A stretch of DNA of 64,000 bases from contig AAXX01000001.1 in NCBI GenBank assembly GCA_000169355.1, positions 1 to 64,000 of the forward strand. Direction: 5' to 3'. The DNA is from Flavobacteria bacterium BAL38. GTDB lineage: Bacteria; Bacteroidota; Bacteroidia; Flavobacteriales; Flavobacteriaceae. Position 1 is the first letter of the stretch. Every line of letters starts with the position of its first letter. Shown piece after piece: positions 34,491 through 45,167 of the stretch. The notes below the pieces were generated by a model that worked only from the letters and a program-made list of their open reading frames with translations, was not told the origin of the DNA and searched no databases. Position numbers and translations under genes: made by a program.

Positions 34491-34649
34491 AACAATACCT
34501 TTTAGTTATTCAAAGTTCGGGGTTCTAAAAAGTAATTGTTTGTATAGGCAATATTGTTTACGAGATTAATTAATCCAAATTTAACATAATTTTTATTTAA
34601 AAAACAAATTTAAACTAAAAATTTAACACTTTTAAAGCAATAAAATAAC

Positions 34650-34687
34650 AAATCACCTTCAAAAAGCAACAATTTTGAAGGTGATTT
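34650..34687 (-). terminator. Terminator of the glucan operon
   Basis: A 15-bp perfect stem (AAATCACCTTCAAAA/TTTTGAAGGTGATTT) with an eight-base loop, just downstream of the GH16 gene at 34710. It marks the distal end of the polysaccharide operon. Confidence 0.8.
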
Positions 34688-34709
34688 GCATGATTTTTAA
34701 TAGAAAACT

Positions 34710-36401
34710 CTAATTTATTATCACCTTCTTAATCCCTTTTCTATTTCCAGAATAAACAACCATTAAATAAACACCTTTTGATAGGCTGGCTACTTCAATT
34801 TCATTTGTATTTGTGGATTGACTTATGATTTTATTTCCTAGAAGATTAAAAATTTCAACTTTATCAATCTGGGAAGTAGCATTTATTGTAATATAATTAT
34901 TAGCAGGATTACTATATGTAAAATCGTTAAATTCATTAAAACTATCCTGATTTAAAGCACAATTACTGCCTACCACATAAGAAATATATCGGGTTACAGA
35001 AAAACCATTAGCATAAGCAAATTTAACTGCATAATTAATTGTAGCTCCAATAGTTTGCCCAGTTATGGTGTGTGTGAAAATTCTTCCCGATACATTGGTC
35101 ATTTGTGTTTCTGTAAAAGGAGATTGTTTCCATAAAATAGCAACTAACCCTACTCTATCAGTATCCAACATTTCGAAAGTGATTTTTACATCGGTACCAA
35201 TGGTTTCAAATTCATAATTATAACCAATAGAAAAAGTTCCTTGTTGTGCTACTGAATCAGAACCCGAACAAGCTGTTACACCTAAAGTTGTTGCGTTAAG
35301 TATAATTGAATTATTTACAGCTTCATTTCCTGTTACATCACTTGCTGCTACAGAAAAAGTGTAGTTTGTATTTGGAGATAAACCAGTAATAACAAACGAT
35401 TTTTGAACACCAGACGTACCTATAGTTGAATTGGTAAGACTACCATAAGCTACATCATAAACTACTGATCCTGAATCGTCGTTTGCATTTAATAATAATT
35501 CAACCGATGAACTAGTTACATTACCTACAGTTGCTGTAAAATTTGTTGGAATTTGTGTATCAACAGTAATATTTTGATACACTCTAACGTAATCAATTAC
35601 CATTGCACTTTGGGTAAAACTTGGGTCAATTGTTCCTGCAATTCCTCCCATAGCAATATTTAATAAAAGATATTGTTCTAAATCGAAAGGCCAGTTACTT
35701 GCTGTTTTTACTGCTGGATTGTAGGTGTAAAATGCCACACCATCTAATAGAAAAGTTATTTGATTAGGCGACCAATTCATAGAATACACATGAAAAGCTG
35801 TTCCTAAATTATTTGCTATTGTTCCACCATAATTTACAGTATTCCCAAATGAAGAAGGAGTATGAAGCGCGCTTTGAACATAATTTATATTTTGCCAAGG
35901 CGTAATTCCATGTTCCATAATATCGATTTCCCCACAAGCAGGCCAACTTGTTGTTCCGTACGTTGAATTAAAAAAACCACCTATTTCATTTACATTTTTT
36001 CCAAGCATCCAAATAGCGGGCCAAGTACCAGCTTCAATAGGTAATTTTGCTCTTACATCAACTCTTCCATATTTAAAAGCAAATTTAGAATTTAATCGTG
36101 CCGAAGTATATTGTTTTGTAACACCTTGATCTGTATACGGTTCTTTTTTAGCTACAATATTTAAAAAACCTCCATTAACATAGGAATTTGTTAATTGGTT
36201 GGTGTAGTGTTGGACTTCACCATTAGCCCAGCTATTTCCGGCAATTAATTGTGTTTGATGAAACCAGTTTGTTGCATTAACAGCTCCGTTTACATCAAAT
36301 TCATCAGACCATACCAAATCATTATAAACCACATCCACTTGAGCAAAGCTGATGTTAACAAATAATAGAAAAAATATACTTTTTGCGATTTTATTTATCA
36401 T
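34710..36401 (-). CDS. GH16 endo-beta-1,3-glucanase with T9SS sorting domain
   Basis: A secreted enzyme of 563 residues. The signal peptide ends near AQVDV. The GH16 domain (about 25-275) has the catalytic motif EIDIMEHG. A fibronectin type III-like domain follows (about 285-375), then a domain with GTFSIGYNYEFE (about 390-480) and a T9SS type A C-terminal tail (last 70 residues, NPANNYITINA and IEVASLSKGVYLMVV). It should cut internal beta-1,3 links in laminarin at the cell surface. Its start overlaps the GH17 stop by 11 bases. Confidence 0.9.
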   Translation of the reverse strand: MINKIAKSIFFLLFVNISFAQVDVVYNDLVWSDEFDVNGAVNATNWFHQTQLIAGNSWANGEVQHYTNQLTNSYVNGGFLNIVAKKEPYTDQGVTKQYTSARLNSKFAFKYGRVDVRAKLPIEAGTWPAIWMLGKNVNEIGGFFNSTYGTTSWPACGEIDIMEHGITPWQNINYVQSALHTPSSFGNTVNYGGTIANNLGTAFHVYSMNWSPNQITFLLDGVAFYTYNPAVKTASNWPFDLEQYLLLNIAMGGIAGTIDPSFTQSAMVIDYVRVYQNITVDTQIPTNFTATVGNVTSSSVELLLNANDDSGSVVYDVAYGSLTNSTIGTSGVQKSFVITGLSPNTNYTFSVAASDVTGNEAVNNSIILNATTLGVTACSGSDSVAQQGTFSIGYNYEFETIGTDVKITFEMLDTDRVGLVAILWKQSPFTETQMTNVSGRIFTHTITGQTIGATINYAVKFAYANGFSVTRYISYVVGSNCALNQDSFNEFNDFTYSNPANNYITINATSQIDKVEIFNLLGNKIISQSTNTNEIEVASLSKGVYLMVVYSGNRKGIKKVIIN

Positions 36402-37320
36402 TATACTTTAATTTCTCGTTTTTATCCCAAATACCCCAATAAGCCCCTACTTCACCTTCTGCTCCAACTTTCCATGACTCATCAAAAGAAGAAAAATAAA
36501 AAATATCAATATTTGACTCCTTAGACCAATGTTGCGTATTAATGAAATACTTCATAGCATTTTCTTTAGAAGGATGAGAATCTTTAAAACTTTCGCCTTG
36601 ACTTGGCCAACCGGTTTCTGTTATAATTACTTTTTTACCTTTTCCAGCATCTAAAGCTTGGTAATACATACTTTTCATATGTGCCAATGAATAATCAATG
36701 GTACTGCCTTCCCAATACGGATAGCAATTGGTTAAAATAACATCGCAAGCTTCTGTTATTCTTGGTTTTATGGTAAATTCGTAATACGCATCTACATAAC
36801 CTACAGGAATATTAGCCGGAATTTCATTTTTTACTTTTGCAATAAAATCTAACAATTCATCTTCTGTTAAATCTTTACGATACATTACTTCATTCCCTAC
36901 TGCTGCAATATCCACATACCCTTCATTTGCTAATTGAATTAACCCTTCAATTTCTTTTTCATTTACTTCAGGATCATTACCTAACCAAGCTCCAACTAAT
37001 GTTTTAATTCCGTATTCTTTAGCAATTTTAGGGATAAACTCATTTCCTTCGGTACAAGAAAAAGAACGCACCCATTTTGTAAAAGGTGCAATAATTTCCA
37101 TACGTCTTCTTACTTGTTCCTCTGAAATAATATCGCCTGGCTTTTGGCCGTCTTCGTATAAACTAAAACATAGACCATGCATTCCCGTTTTTAGTTCTTG
37201 ACTAAATAATGAAGATATAATTTCTGGAGACGTGTTTGAAAAATTTAGACCACTAGAAAATGCTTCATTAGCACTTTCATTATTCTTTGAGTATAGTATA
37301 TAATCTTTTCTAAATGACAT
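36391..37320 (-). CDS. GH17 beta-1,3-glucanase-like enzyme without signal peptide
   Basis: A GH17 TIM barrel of 309 residues. The acid/base Glu lies in AVGNEVMYRK and the nucleophile in VIITETGWPSQGES. Unlike its paralogue at 40360 it has no signal peptide or lipobox. It is therefore probably cytoplasmic, acting on oligosaccharides imported by the MFS protein encoded just upstream. An alternative start cannot restore a signal. It lies four bases downstream of the transporter. Confidence 0.88.
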   Translation of the reverse strand: MSFRKDYILYSKNNESANEAFSSGLNFSNTSPEIISSLFSQELKTGMHGLCFSLYEDGQKPGDIISEEQVRRRMEIIAPFTKWVRSFSCTEGNEFIPKIAKEYGIKTLVGAWLGNDPEVNEKEIEGLIQLANEGYVDIAAVGNEVMYRKDLTEDELLDFIAKVKNEIPANIPVGYVDAYYEFTIKPRITEACDVILTNCYPYWEGSTIDYSLAHMKSMYYQALDAGKGKKVIITETGWPSQGESFKDSHPSKENAMKYFINTQHWSKESNIDIFYFSSFDESWKVGAEGEVGAYWGIWDKNEKLKYNDK

Positions 37321-37324
37321 TTTG

Positions 37325-38860
37325 TTACTTATTTAATTTCATCTTTCTTTCTGCTCTTCGTTCTTGTAATTCTTTTTTAATTTTGCTTACTCTCTCTTCA
37401 TTTAAACTATAATTCCACATAATCCAAACGGCTAATCCGGCAGTTAATGATGGTATAATGATATCTGCAATTCTTAAATTATTCATAGTTTCAACAGCTT
37501 GAACAGATTTACCAGCATCGAATCCTACCAAAGACAAAACTAAACCTCCTAAAGCTAAGGCAATAGATTGTCCTATTTTAACCATCCACCAATATACAGC
37601 ACCAAAAGTTCCTTCTCTTCTTGGCAATCCGTTTCTAAGTTCATCTAAATCACAAACATCGGCCGTCATACTCATCATAAGTGTAAACAACCCTCCTAAT
37701 CCAAAAGCCATGAAAGGAATTGGTAATAATAATATAATTGGCATCTCTAAAGAAAATTTAACAACACCTATTTGTAAAACAACATCGTTGAAAAGAACAG
37801 CTGTATTTTCATCAACAACAACAAATCCCCACCATTTTAAAATATAACCAATTATAGATATAAATGTTGAAATGATAAAGGCGTTTCTTTTACCGTATTT
37901 ATTAGCTAACCAAGAAACTATAGGTATAATTAAAACTGCCGTTGCAAAGGCTCCTAATATTGAAAAAATTGCAGGTACCGTTCCGGCCATTTCATAACTT
38001 CCTTTATACATGTAAAAAACAATAATAAAATAGCTAAAAGAGGCTACCATTTGAAAACCATTAAACACTAAAAATGTAGCACCACATAAACGCATAAACG
38101 GTAAGTTTTTCGTCATGTTTTTTATATTATTCCATAATATAACTATGTTATTTTTTAATTCTTTAAATGTTATTTTTGCTTTACTATCAGCATCAGAAAC
38201 GTCATTTTCTTTACAAAAAATAGCGGGTAAAATTCCAAAAAACAAACAAGCAAAACCAACATAAATAGATAAGGTTCTAACACCATCTGCTTGTGAATCA
38301 AATAAATCTTTGTTTGCAATAAGTACCCAAAAAATTGGAACAATCATCCAAGAAACTTGCCCTACACTATTTGCAATACCCATTAATCGAGTTCTTTCTT
38401 TAGTATCAGAAGACATTTCATAACCAAAACCAATTAATGGAGTTGAAAAAATAGTATTAGCAAATATGAATAAAATTGAAAAAGTAAGGAAATACCAAAA
38501 ATTGTAAGTTGAACCATTCTCTTCAAACATTTGCCATTGAACAATAAACAAAACAGCAGATAAAATTGCACCCGCAAAAATATATGGTCTTCTTCTTCCC
38601 CATCTAGATTCTGTATTATCTGAAATAAATCCCATTATTGGATCAGATAACGCATCAAAAAATCTTGGAATTGCAGCTAATAAACCTGCTATTGCAGGAT
38701 CTATTCCATAAGCCGTTATTAAGAAAAAGGAAAAAACACCAAGTGCTCCTGGTAACAAATTATTAACCAAATGTCCTGATCCAAAAGCTGCTTTTTGAAA
38801 CAAAGGTACTTTATCAATTGTAGTTGTGGGCCTAGGTTTAAGAGCGTTGATATTTTCCAT
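37325..38860 (-). CDS. MFS sugar transporter (GPH family)
   Basis: A protein of 511 residues with about 12 hydrophobic segments. The glycoside-pentoside-hexuronide cation symporter pattern is clear: RFFDALSDPIMGFISDNT and ESRWGRRRPYIF at about 45-75, and the later GGLFTLMMSMTADVCDLDE. It should import gluco-oligosaccharides across the inner membrane with Na+ or H+. It is between the GH30 and GH17 genes and shares the operon with a predicted cytosolic phosphorylase. Confidence 0.92.
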   Translation of the reverse strand: MENINALKPRPTTTIDKVPLFQKAAFGSGHLVNNLLPGALGVFSFFLITAYGIDPAIAGLLAAIPRFFDALSDPIMGFISDNTESRWGRRRPYIFAGAILSAVLFIVQWQMFEENGSTYNFWYFLTFSILFIFANTIFSTPLIGFGYEMSSDTKERTRLMGIANSVGQVSWMIVPIFWVLIANKDLFDSQADGVRTLSIYVGFACLFFGILPAIFCKENDVSDADSKAKITFKELKNNIVILWNNIKNMTKNLPFMRLCGATFLVFNGFQMVASFSYFIIVFYMYKGSYEMAGTVPAIFSILGAFATAVLIIPIVSWLANKYGKRNAFIISTFISIIGYILKWWGFVVVDENTAVLFNDVVLQIGVVKFSLEMPIILLLPIPFMAFGLGGLFTLMMSMTADVCDLDELRNGLPRREGTFGAVYWWMVKIGQSIALALGGLVLSLVGFDAGKSVQAVETMNNLRIADIIIPSLTAGLAVWIMWNYSLNEERVSKIKKELQERRAERKMKLNK

Positions 38861-38867
38861 ACTATTA

Positions 38868-40355
38868 TTATTTAATTACAACCGTTTGCAATGCTTTTGA
38901 AGGAATTGTTATGGTTTTTGTTTTGTTATTTAGTTTAATTTCTACCGAATAATTTGTGTCGGATGGATTAAAAATAGCGACTGCTATACTTCCATCTGGA
39001 TTTTGAACTGCAGTTGACACCACATCTTTAGAATTTATAACACACCCTATTTTAACAGCACCAGGACGCATAAATTTGCTAAAGTGAGCCATTGTATAGT
39101 ATAAAGGTGTAAAATATACTTTATCTTTTTCTGGATCAACAATAACAGGAGCAACACACCAATTTTTAAACCAATTTGGACCACCTTGACGGTCTAAAAC
39201 CATGTTCCAATCAATCCAACCGTCAACTTGATTGTTTAAACAACCAATGATATCATTTGCATAACGATTTACTGGAGCGTATTTTGGATGCAAATATTTG
39301 TCTTGCTCACTTGCCCAATCCCAACCCCAATCGGTAGCTTCTTTTTTCCAATACCAAGCGTCGTCTTTCCAATGTGGAATTTCTGAATCGATGCAACCTT
39401 CTGTTTCAATTAAGTATTTATTTGGTGCTTTTTTATGAGCGTATTGCAAATCTTCTGGAAAAACTTCATACGTACTTTCGTACCAATGAATTGCCATTCC
39501 GGCAAAGTATTTTGAAGATTTCTCATCTCTATACATTTCATCAGCCCATTCTTTTATTCCAGCACGGTTTTGGTCATAACCTAAAATTTTAGTATTTCCC
39601 CAACCGTCTTTTTCTAATTTAGGACCTAAATAATTCTGAACAAAATCGGTCATTTCTTTTGGAGAAAATAATGTACTTTCCCAATTATTACCATTTCCGT
39701 GAGGTTCATTGATGACTGTAACACCCCAAATATCGATACCTTCTTTTTTGTAAGCGTCTAAATATTTAGAAAAATACAACGCAAATGCATCATTATATTC
39801 TGGTAATAATTTACCTCCAACATAATTTTCATTGTCTTTCATCCAAGGTGGACAAGTCCAAGGTGATGCTATGATATTAAATCCGTCTTTAGAAATAGAT
39901 TTTGCATTTAAAATCATTGGAATTAAATCTTCTCTATCATCTTCAATTGTAAAATGCTCTAATGCCATATCATTTGGCACTTTTGCGTACGTATAATTAC
40001 TTAAAGAAAAATCACACGAAGCAATGTGAGTACGCGTTAAAGAATAGTTTGCCCCAGATTCACTAAAATAGGCTTCTAACACTTTGTTCCTGTTTTTTTC
40101 GCTCAATCGATTGAGTAATGAAGCTGAAGCTTCTGTAAAAGAGCCTCCAAAACCCGTAATGGTTTGAAATTTTTCTTCAGGATTTAAGTCGATTGAGATT
40201 ACACTATCTTGTTTAGAAAATTCTGTTATTTTTTTAAGAAAATTTCCTGATGCAGAAGTTTCAAACACCTCAATTTCTAATGTAGTTTCTTTTGTTGCAC
40301 AATTTGTCATTGTCAAAATTAAAAGGGTAAAAAATATGTTTTTTAAATATTTCAT
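38868..40355 (-). CDS. GH30 lipoprotein (beta-1,6-glucanase or beta-glucosidase type)
   Basis: A GH30 enzyme of 495 residues with a lipobox (MTNCATK, Cys19) at its N-terminus. GITGFGGSFTEASA is the family's opening strand, the acid/base Glu lies in VINEPHG (about 215), and the nucleophile in LIETEGC (about 318). The C-terminus is a beta-sandwich. Related enzymes release glucose from the beta-1,6 side branches of laminarin. Lipid-anchored, outer membrane or periplasm. Confidence 0.9.
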   Translation of the reverse strand: MKYLKNIFFTLLILTMTNCATKETTLEIEVFETSASGNFLKKITEFSKQDSVISIDLNPEEKFQTITGFGGSFTEASASLLNRLSEKNRNKVLEAYFSESGANYSLTRTHIASCDFSLSNYTYAKVPNDMALEHFTIEDDREDLIPMILNAKSISKDGFNIIASPWTCPPWMKDNENYVGGKLLPEYNDAFALYFSKYLDAYKKEGIDIWGVTVINEPHGNGNNWESTLFSPKEMTDFVQNYLGPKLEKDGWGNTKILGYDQNRAGIKEWADEMYRDEKSSKYFAGMAIHWYESTYEVFPEDLQYAHKKAPNKYLIETEGCIDSEIPHWKDDAWYWKKEATDWGWDWASEQDKYLHPKYAPVNRYANDIIGCLNNQVDGWIDWNMVLDRQGGPNWFKNWCVAPVIVDPEKDKVYFTPLYYTMAHFSKFMRPGAVKIGCVINSKDVVSTAVQNPDGSIAVAIFNPSDTNYSVEIKLNNKTKTITIPSKALQTVVIK

Positions 40356-40359
40356 ATTA

Positions 40360-41646
40360 TTAATGACTTGGTGGAACTAAAACAGTTTTCATTAATTCAT
40401 CTTTATTTCCGTTAAAAGTTTTAGATAAACTCTTATTATTTCGTTTTAAATTTTCGAACACTTTATCATCAACATCATTCCATAAGGCATATTTAGCTTT
40501 TCCATCAACCGTAATAATTCCGAAATGATTCTCAGAACCAAGAGGATTGCCACTATCTTTCCATGGCTCATCAAAAGCCTCAAAGAAGAAACAAGAAATA
40601 TTTTCTTTGTTTGTCCATTCTCTCATGGCTTTGTAATAAAGTGCTTGTTTGTATTCATCAGATGCTTTTGAACCATGACTTCCGTAATGACCATCGGAAA
40701 TAGAAGCCCAACCCGTTTCGCCGATATGAATAGGTTTGTTTGGACTTATACTATGCACGTATTTTTTAACCGAATTGTACTGGTTTTTTGCAAACAACAT
40801 GGCTCTATTCATGGCTGCATTAGTTGCATCCTCATTAGACAAATTGCCTTGATGATTAGGTATTCTCCAAAATTCAGGGTTATAATGGGTATTGTGATAA
40901 GGATATGTGTGCATTGAAACATAATCAACTGCATTTATAATATCTTCTAAATCTTTAGTTTTATAGCTATCGTCTAATCCTCCCCAAGAGGCAAAATCAT
41001 CGGAACACGTAATCCATAAATCTTTGGATAATTTATTTTTCTTTTTTAATTGTTGCAAATGATTTACCCATTTTAAAATTACACTAGGTTGCACATAATA
41101 ACTGGTAGCCCATTTTACCATAGCTTCGTTTCCTACCGCTATAATTTTAACAATTTCTGGAAAATTAGATGCTAAACGAACAGCTTCCCTAATTTCAACC
41201 GCATTTCTTTCACTCTCTTCGTAGTGATTAGGTTCTAAATCTGTCCAAGCATTTTTACAATCTATCCATGCACCCAGCATTACATACATTTCGAACTTTG
41301 GATTCTCTCTTTTTAATTCGGAAATAGCTTTTAAAACATTAGAAGCGTGAGCTAAATGAACATTGTAGGTACGAACTACTTTTATATTAAGAGCAGCTAA
41401 AATTTTTAAATCTTCTTTTAATTCTGCTATCGTTGGTTGAACTTCTCTAGAATTCATTCTATATCCACCGTAACAAATTGCTAAGTAGTTTGGATTTCCT
41501 AATATATCTTTTGCAGTCACTTCTTTAGATTTTGGTGTATTTTGAATTTCAGACTCTTTTTTACATGAAAAAACAAGGACTAACAAAGCAAATAATGCAA
41601 TTGTTTTTAATGTTGATTTGATATGTAATAAAGATTTACAATACAT
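40360..41646 (-). CDS. GH17 lipoprotein (beta-1,3-glucanase-like)
   Basis: A GH17 TIM barrel of 428 residues with an N-terminal lipobox (LVFSCKKE, Cys about 28). Catalytic residues are in AVGNEAMVKW (acid/base) and IHIGETGWAS (nucleophile). It should cut or transglycosylate beta-1,3-glucan chains on the outside or in the periplasm. Its gene lies five bases from the phosphorylase and four from the GH30 gene, all in one operon. Confidence 0.9.
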   Translation of the reverse strand: MYCKSLLHIKSTLKTIALFALLVLVFSCKKESEIQNTPKSKEVTAKDILGNPNYLAICYGGYRMNSREVQPTIAELKEDLKILAALNIKVVRTYNVHLAHASNVLKAISELKRENPKFEMYVMLGAWIDCKNAWTDLEPNHYEESERNAVEIREAVRLASNFPEIVKIIAVGNEAMVKWATSYYVQPSVILKWVNHLQQLKKKNKLSKDLWITCSDDFASWGGLDDSYKTKDLEDIINAVDYVSMHTYPYHNTHYNPEFWRIPNHQGNLSNEDATNAAMNRAMLFAKNQYNSVKKYVHSISPNKPIHIGETGWASISDGHYGSHGSKASDEYKQALYYKAMREWTNKENISCFFFEAFDEPWKDSGNPLGSENHFGIITVDGKAKYALWNDVDDKVFENLKRNNKSLSKTFNGNKDELMKTVLVPPSH

Positions 41647-41651
41647 TTCTT

Positions 41652-44600
41652 TTATTTTAATTCGTTTTCTAACACATGAACCACTATGTGATTAATTTCG
41701 TTTGTTCTTTCGAAAACTTGTTTACTCGTTTTGATATCTAATGAAAGAGAATCAAACGTAGTATTAGCTCCTTCATTACTTATAACTTCAAGACCTTTAT
41801 AATTTGATATTTGATATATAATTGGAATTTGACAATAAGTAAAACAAAGTGAATTTTGACTTAATTCTATTGATTTAGTAGTAAAGTTTATATCCACATA
41901 ATTAAAGGTTGTGTTTTTAGAAAGAAATTCATCTTTTCTTAATAAACACGGATTGAAGAATAATTTTCCGTTTTTAACGAAAACGCCTAATTCTCCAAAA
42001 CGACTTAAAATATCTTCTTTAACCTGACCTGTCATACCGGGTTGTTGTGCGCCTTTTCCTGCAGGAGTATGTGAATAGGGATCTGTTGGAAATGCACCAT
42101 ATAACGCAGGTGATTTATGCACCCCAATTCCTTCATTTATTTCATAATAATGTTCTAGCAATCTTCCTACAACTTCTGGCGACTCATTTTCTTCCACTGC
42201 TTTTAAACAGCATTCTTGAACTGCTAATTGAAGTTTAGAAACCATGTGCCAATAAATTGAACCTAAACCTTCGTAGCCATAAAATGTTCCAGAACGTCCT
42301 GTAAACGATTTATGGTTAAAGACTTGTTCAAAAGCTTGTAAAACAACTTTTTTATCTTTTTGAAGTTTATCTGAATAAGAAGTATTAGCAAGGTCCTCTA
42401 GTGCTTTTTCTAAATCGGCAGCATTTTTAAAATTTCCATTAAAATGATATTTTCCAAAACAATCTTTTTCAATAATTTGCGTATTGTTAGTCGCTACCAA
42501 TTCTGATAATAGTTCTGATTTAGAAACCGCTTCATTTGAAATTGTATTTTTCTCAATGAATTTTGGCAGTTCTTTATTTGGATAAAGAATATAGCTGTAT
42601 TGATCTTGTCTGAACAACTTACTGCTTTTTAAACCATCTAACACTTGTAATGCTTCATGAGAAGACAAATATCCTGAACTTAAGACAGCAACCTGACCTT
42701 CTAACATTTCACTCAAGTAAGAAATAGAAACAGCTGCTTCACTTTCAACCGTCATTAAATTATAAGCATGATATAAATTATCCTCTCTTTTATTAGCAGC
42801 AATAGAATGATCAATAAACTTTAAACTTACTGATATAAATCGTTTTAATCCATCTATAGAATGAGTCCTTTTATTACCCCAAAAACCATTTTGATATACT
42901 TGATGACGGTATTCTGAAGCTGATTTTCCTAATGCATCTAAAAGAGTTTTTCTATCTTCATCTGAAAATTCACCTTCTAATAAAGGCTCATATTTAATTA
43001 AGTTTTCTCTAATTGAATGATAAAATTCTACCATTTCATTAGAAATTTTGATATGCTCAACTTCAGTCGTTGCAATCAAATTTTGGAAATAATTTAAAAA
43101 TCTTCTAAGGTAATAAAGAGTAACCATAGAAACTCCATTTCCTACTAATGCGTTGTTAGCATCATTCCACTCTGGTCGTTGGGTATTTAACCAAATTCCG
43201 CCTTCTGGAATAAAATTTGACATTTTTGCCAACACTGTCGCCAGCATTTTTTCAATAAAATTGACTTTATAAATTTCACCATTGGAGTCTTTCAATAAGG
43301 CTCCGTCTGCACCAATTCGATTTCTTTCTTCACGAATTGAATTATCTAATTCATGATTAAAAACAATAGTATCTTTAGGATTTTTTACAATATCCTCGTA
43401 TGATTTAATTACATACGGTACATTTGCATAAACAAAAATGTCTGAATTAAAATAGGTTTCTAACTTATTAGGTTGGTGATTTTGAATAAATTCTAAAAAC
43501 TTAAGCAAATAGATAATTTGATGGTCGCCCCAATACCCAATATAAGACCAAGGATTATCTTCTTCAACTGTTTCCCAATCGAAACCATCTTTTGTAACAC
43601 GGTACGGATTGTAACCATCAAAAGTAGTTGCGTTTAAGAACTTATGAATCATGTTTTCAATAAACTCTGGAAATGAATGTGCTAATGCTTCCCAATTTTG
43701 AAAAATATCTCTCCAGTTTCCTTCGTAGTCTAAAATTTTAGAACCATCAATTTCACTTTGTGTGTTAATTGAAAATTTATTCCATGGTCTACTAGGATCA
43801 CCATGTCTTCTACTAAATTTTAATGGTAAATATTCAAGGCTTAGACGTTCAAAATCAGAATTCTTTTGTTTTGCTGCAAATTCTTTTAAGGTTTCTAATG
43901 CAAATAAATTAGGTAATTGATTAAGATTTTTTTCTATTTTTTTGAATAGTACAGCATTTGCTTTTTTAATGTAAATAAGAAAATCTTGTTTTTCAATTTG
44001 GTAATTAAAATCGAAAATTCCACCACGCATGATATTAAACAACGTATTTGCAAAGTGACGTGTATCTCTTAAATTATCATTTGTTAATTGTAATGCATCT
44101 GAAGAAGCATTTAATGAAATTAATTTTTCAGTACCTAATTCAATATCTTGATTGATTAATTGTAAACAATTTTTTTCAGATTGAATGGTATTTATGATTT
44201 GGGCAACATCAGAATGATCTTGATTTACGTTAGCCACAATCATCCACTCTTGTTTTGTGTTTTCTTTTAAAATGATAGAAGAATTTAGGAAATAAGCTCC
44301 TTTTTCTCCCTTAATATCATTTTCAGCAACAACTTTTTGTTTTTTTCTGAATTTTGAAAGTTGTAGAGAAGAAACCAAATAATTTGGATTTTCTAATCCT
44401 AACGACCAAACAATATTTGATTTTAACGCTTCGCTTGGTTCTGCTTTATCTACTATGATAGCACTTAGAGCAAAAATACCTAAACCACTTTGTTGGTGCA
44501 ATTCACTTCTTTTATAAGCATCTACCAAATTACTTGCCGCATTTTGCAAATCGCTACTTACACCATATGGCATAATGTTTTGAATACCGTCTACTAATTC

Positions 44601-45122
44601 TATTTGATAATCGTTATCGGAATGATTGATTAACTCTGATTTTCTAACAAAACCAAATTTATTACTAGAATTCCATTGATAACGATATGTAATTTGTAAA
44701 TCGTGATTGATTTCTTCAAAAATTACTTTATTCCCGTAAAGGTTTTTATATAAATTTCTTGAAATAGCGTAAATATTATCTGAAAAACGTTCAGAAAAAG
44801 GTTCCCAAATTTTAATTTCATTATTCCAATGAATTTGGAAAATGGATTTACTACCGGTTATATCATATGATTCAGTAATTTTATCATCTGTATAATATGG
44901 AAAAAGTGCAAATTCTGCATTTTTTCTCCCTGCTGTAAGTCCACCATTGCTAGAAATAAACATCCAATGATTAGAATCGCTAACAATGCTCATAAAAAAC
45001 GGACGCATAGCATCGTTATTGGCGATTTTATAATATTTTTCCCCATTTAATAAAACGATATCCATAGATACCTTTTTATCTTCTATTTCATTTTCAGCAA
45101 ATATTGTTTGGCTATTGTTCAT
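41652..45122 (-). CDS. Predicted beta-1,3-glucan phosphorylase (GH149/GH161 type)
   Basis: A 1156-residue cytoplasmic enzyme without a signal peptide. The opening (IVLLNGEKYYKIANNDAM, RPFFMSIVSDSNHWMFISSN) resembles GH94-like phosphorylases, followed by a long (alpha/alpha)6 barrel-like body containing NPYRVTKDGFDWE and IYLLKFLEFIQ. The C-terminal part with LEGQVAVLSSGYLS and YWHMVSKLQLAVQECC fits the length of GH149 or GH161. Such enzymes phosphorolyse beta-1,3-gluco-oligosaccharides to glucose 1-phosphate. The locus context supports this. The exact family is uncertain. Confidence 0.68.
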   Translation of the reverse strand: MNNSQTIFAENEIEDKKVSMDIVLLNGEKYYKIANNDAMRPFFMSIVSDSNHWMFISSNGGLTAGRKNAEFALFPYYTDDKITESYDITGSKSIFQIHWNNEIKIWEPFSERFSDNIYAISRNLYKNLYGNKVIFEEINHDLQITYRYQWNSSNKFGFVRKSELINHSDNDYQIELVDGIQNIMPYGVSSDLQNAASNLVDAYKRSELHQQSGLGIFALSAIIVDKAEPSEALKSNIVWSLGLENPNYLVSSLQLSKFRKKQKVVAENDIKGEKGAYFLNSSIILKENTKQEWMIVANVNQDHSDVAQIINTIQSEKNCLQLINQDIELGTEKLISLNASSDALQLTNDNLRDTRHFANTLFNIMRGGIFDFNYQIEKQDFLIYIKKANAVLFKKIEKNLNQLPNLFALETLKEFAAKQKNSDFERLSLEYLPLKFSRRHGDPSRPWNKFSINTQSEIDGSKILDYEGNWRDIFQNWEALAHSFPEFIENMIHKFLNATTFDGYNPYRVTKDGFDWETVEEDNPWSYIGYWGDHQIIYLLKFLEFIQNHQPNKLETYFNSDIFVYANVPYVIKSYEDIVKNPKDTIVFNHELDNSIREERNRIGADGALLKDSNGEIYKVNFIEKMLATVLAKMSNFIPEGGIWLNTQRPEWNDANNALVGNGVSMVTLYYLRRFLNYFQNLIATTEVEHIKISNEMVEFYHSIRENLIKYEPLLEGEFSDEDRKTLLDALGKSASEYRHQVYQNGFWGNKRTHSIDGLKRFISVSLKFIDHSIAANKREDNLYHAYNLMTVESEAAVSISYLSEMLEGQVAVLSSGYLSSHEALQVLDGLKSSKLFRQDQYSYILYPNKELPKFIEKNTISNEAVSKSELLSELVATNNTQIIEKDCFGKYHFNGNFKNAADLEKALEDLANTSYSDKLQKDKKVVLQAFEQVFNHKSFTGRSGTFYGYEGLGSIYWHMVSKLQLAVQECCLKAVEENESPEVVGRLLEHYYEINEGIGVHKSPALYGAFPTDPYSHTPAGKGAQQPGMTGQVKEDILSRFGELGVFVKNGKLFFNPCLLRKDEFLSKNTTFNYVDINFTTKSIELSQNSLCFTYCQIPIIYQISNYKGLEVISNEGANTTFDSLSLDIKTSKQVFERTNEINHIVVHVLENELK

Positions 45123-45167
45123 GATAATTTTTAAAGTAATTCTACATTATTTTTTTCATAATAAACA

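Noticed and set aside
34540..34547. TTGTATAG ahead of the ECF sigma gene as a further regulator site
   Set aside because: It is a single copy without the tandem spacing seen in the glucan locus, and such AT-rich octamers are expected a few times by chance in 64 kb.
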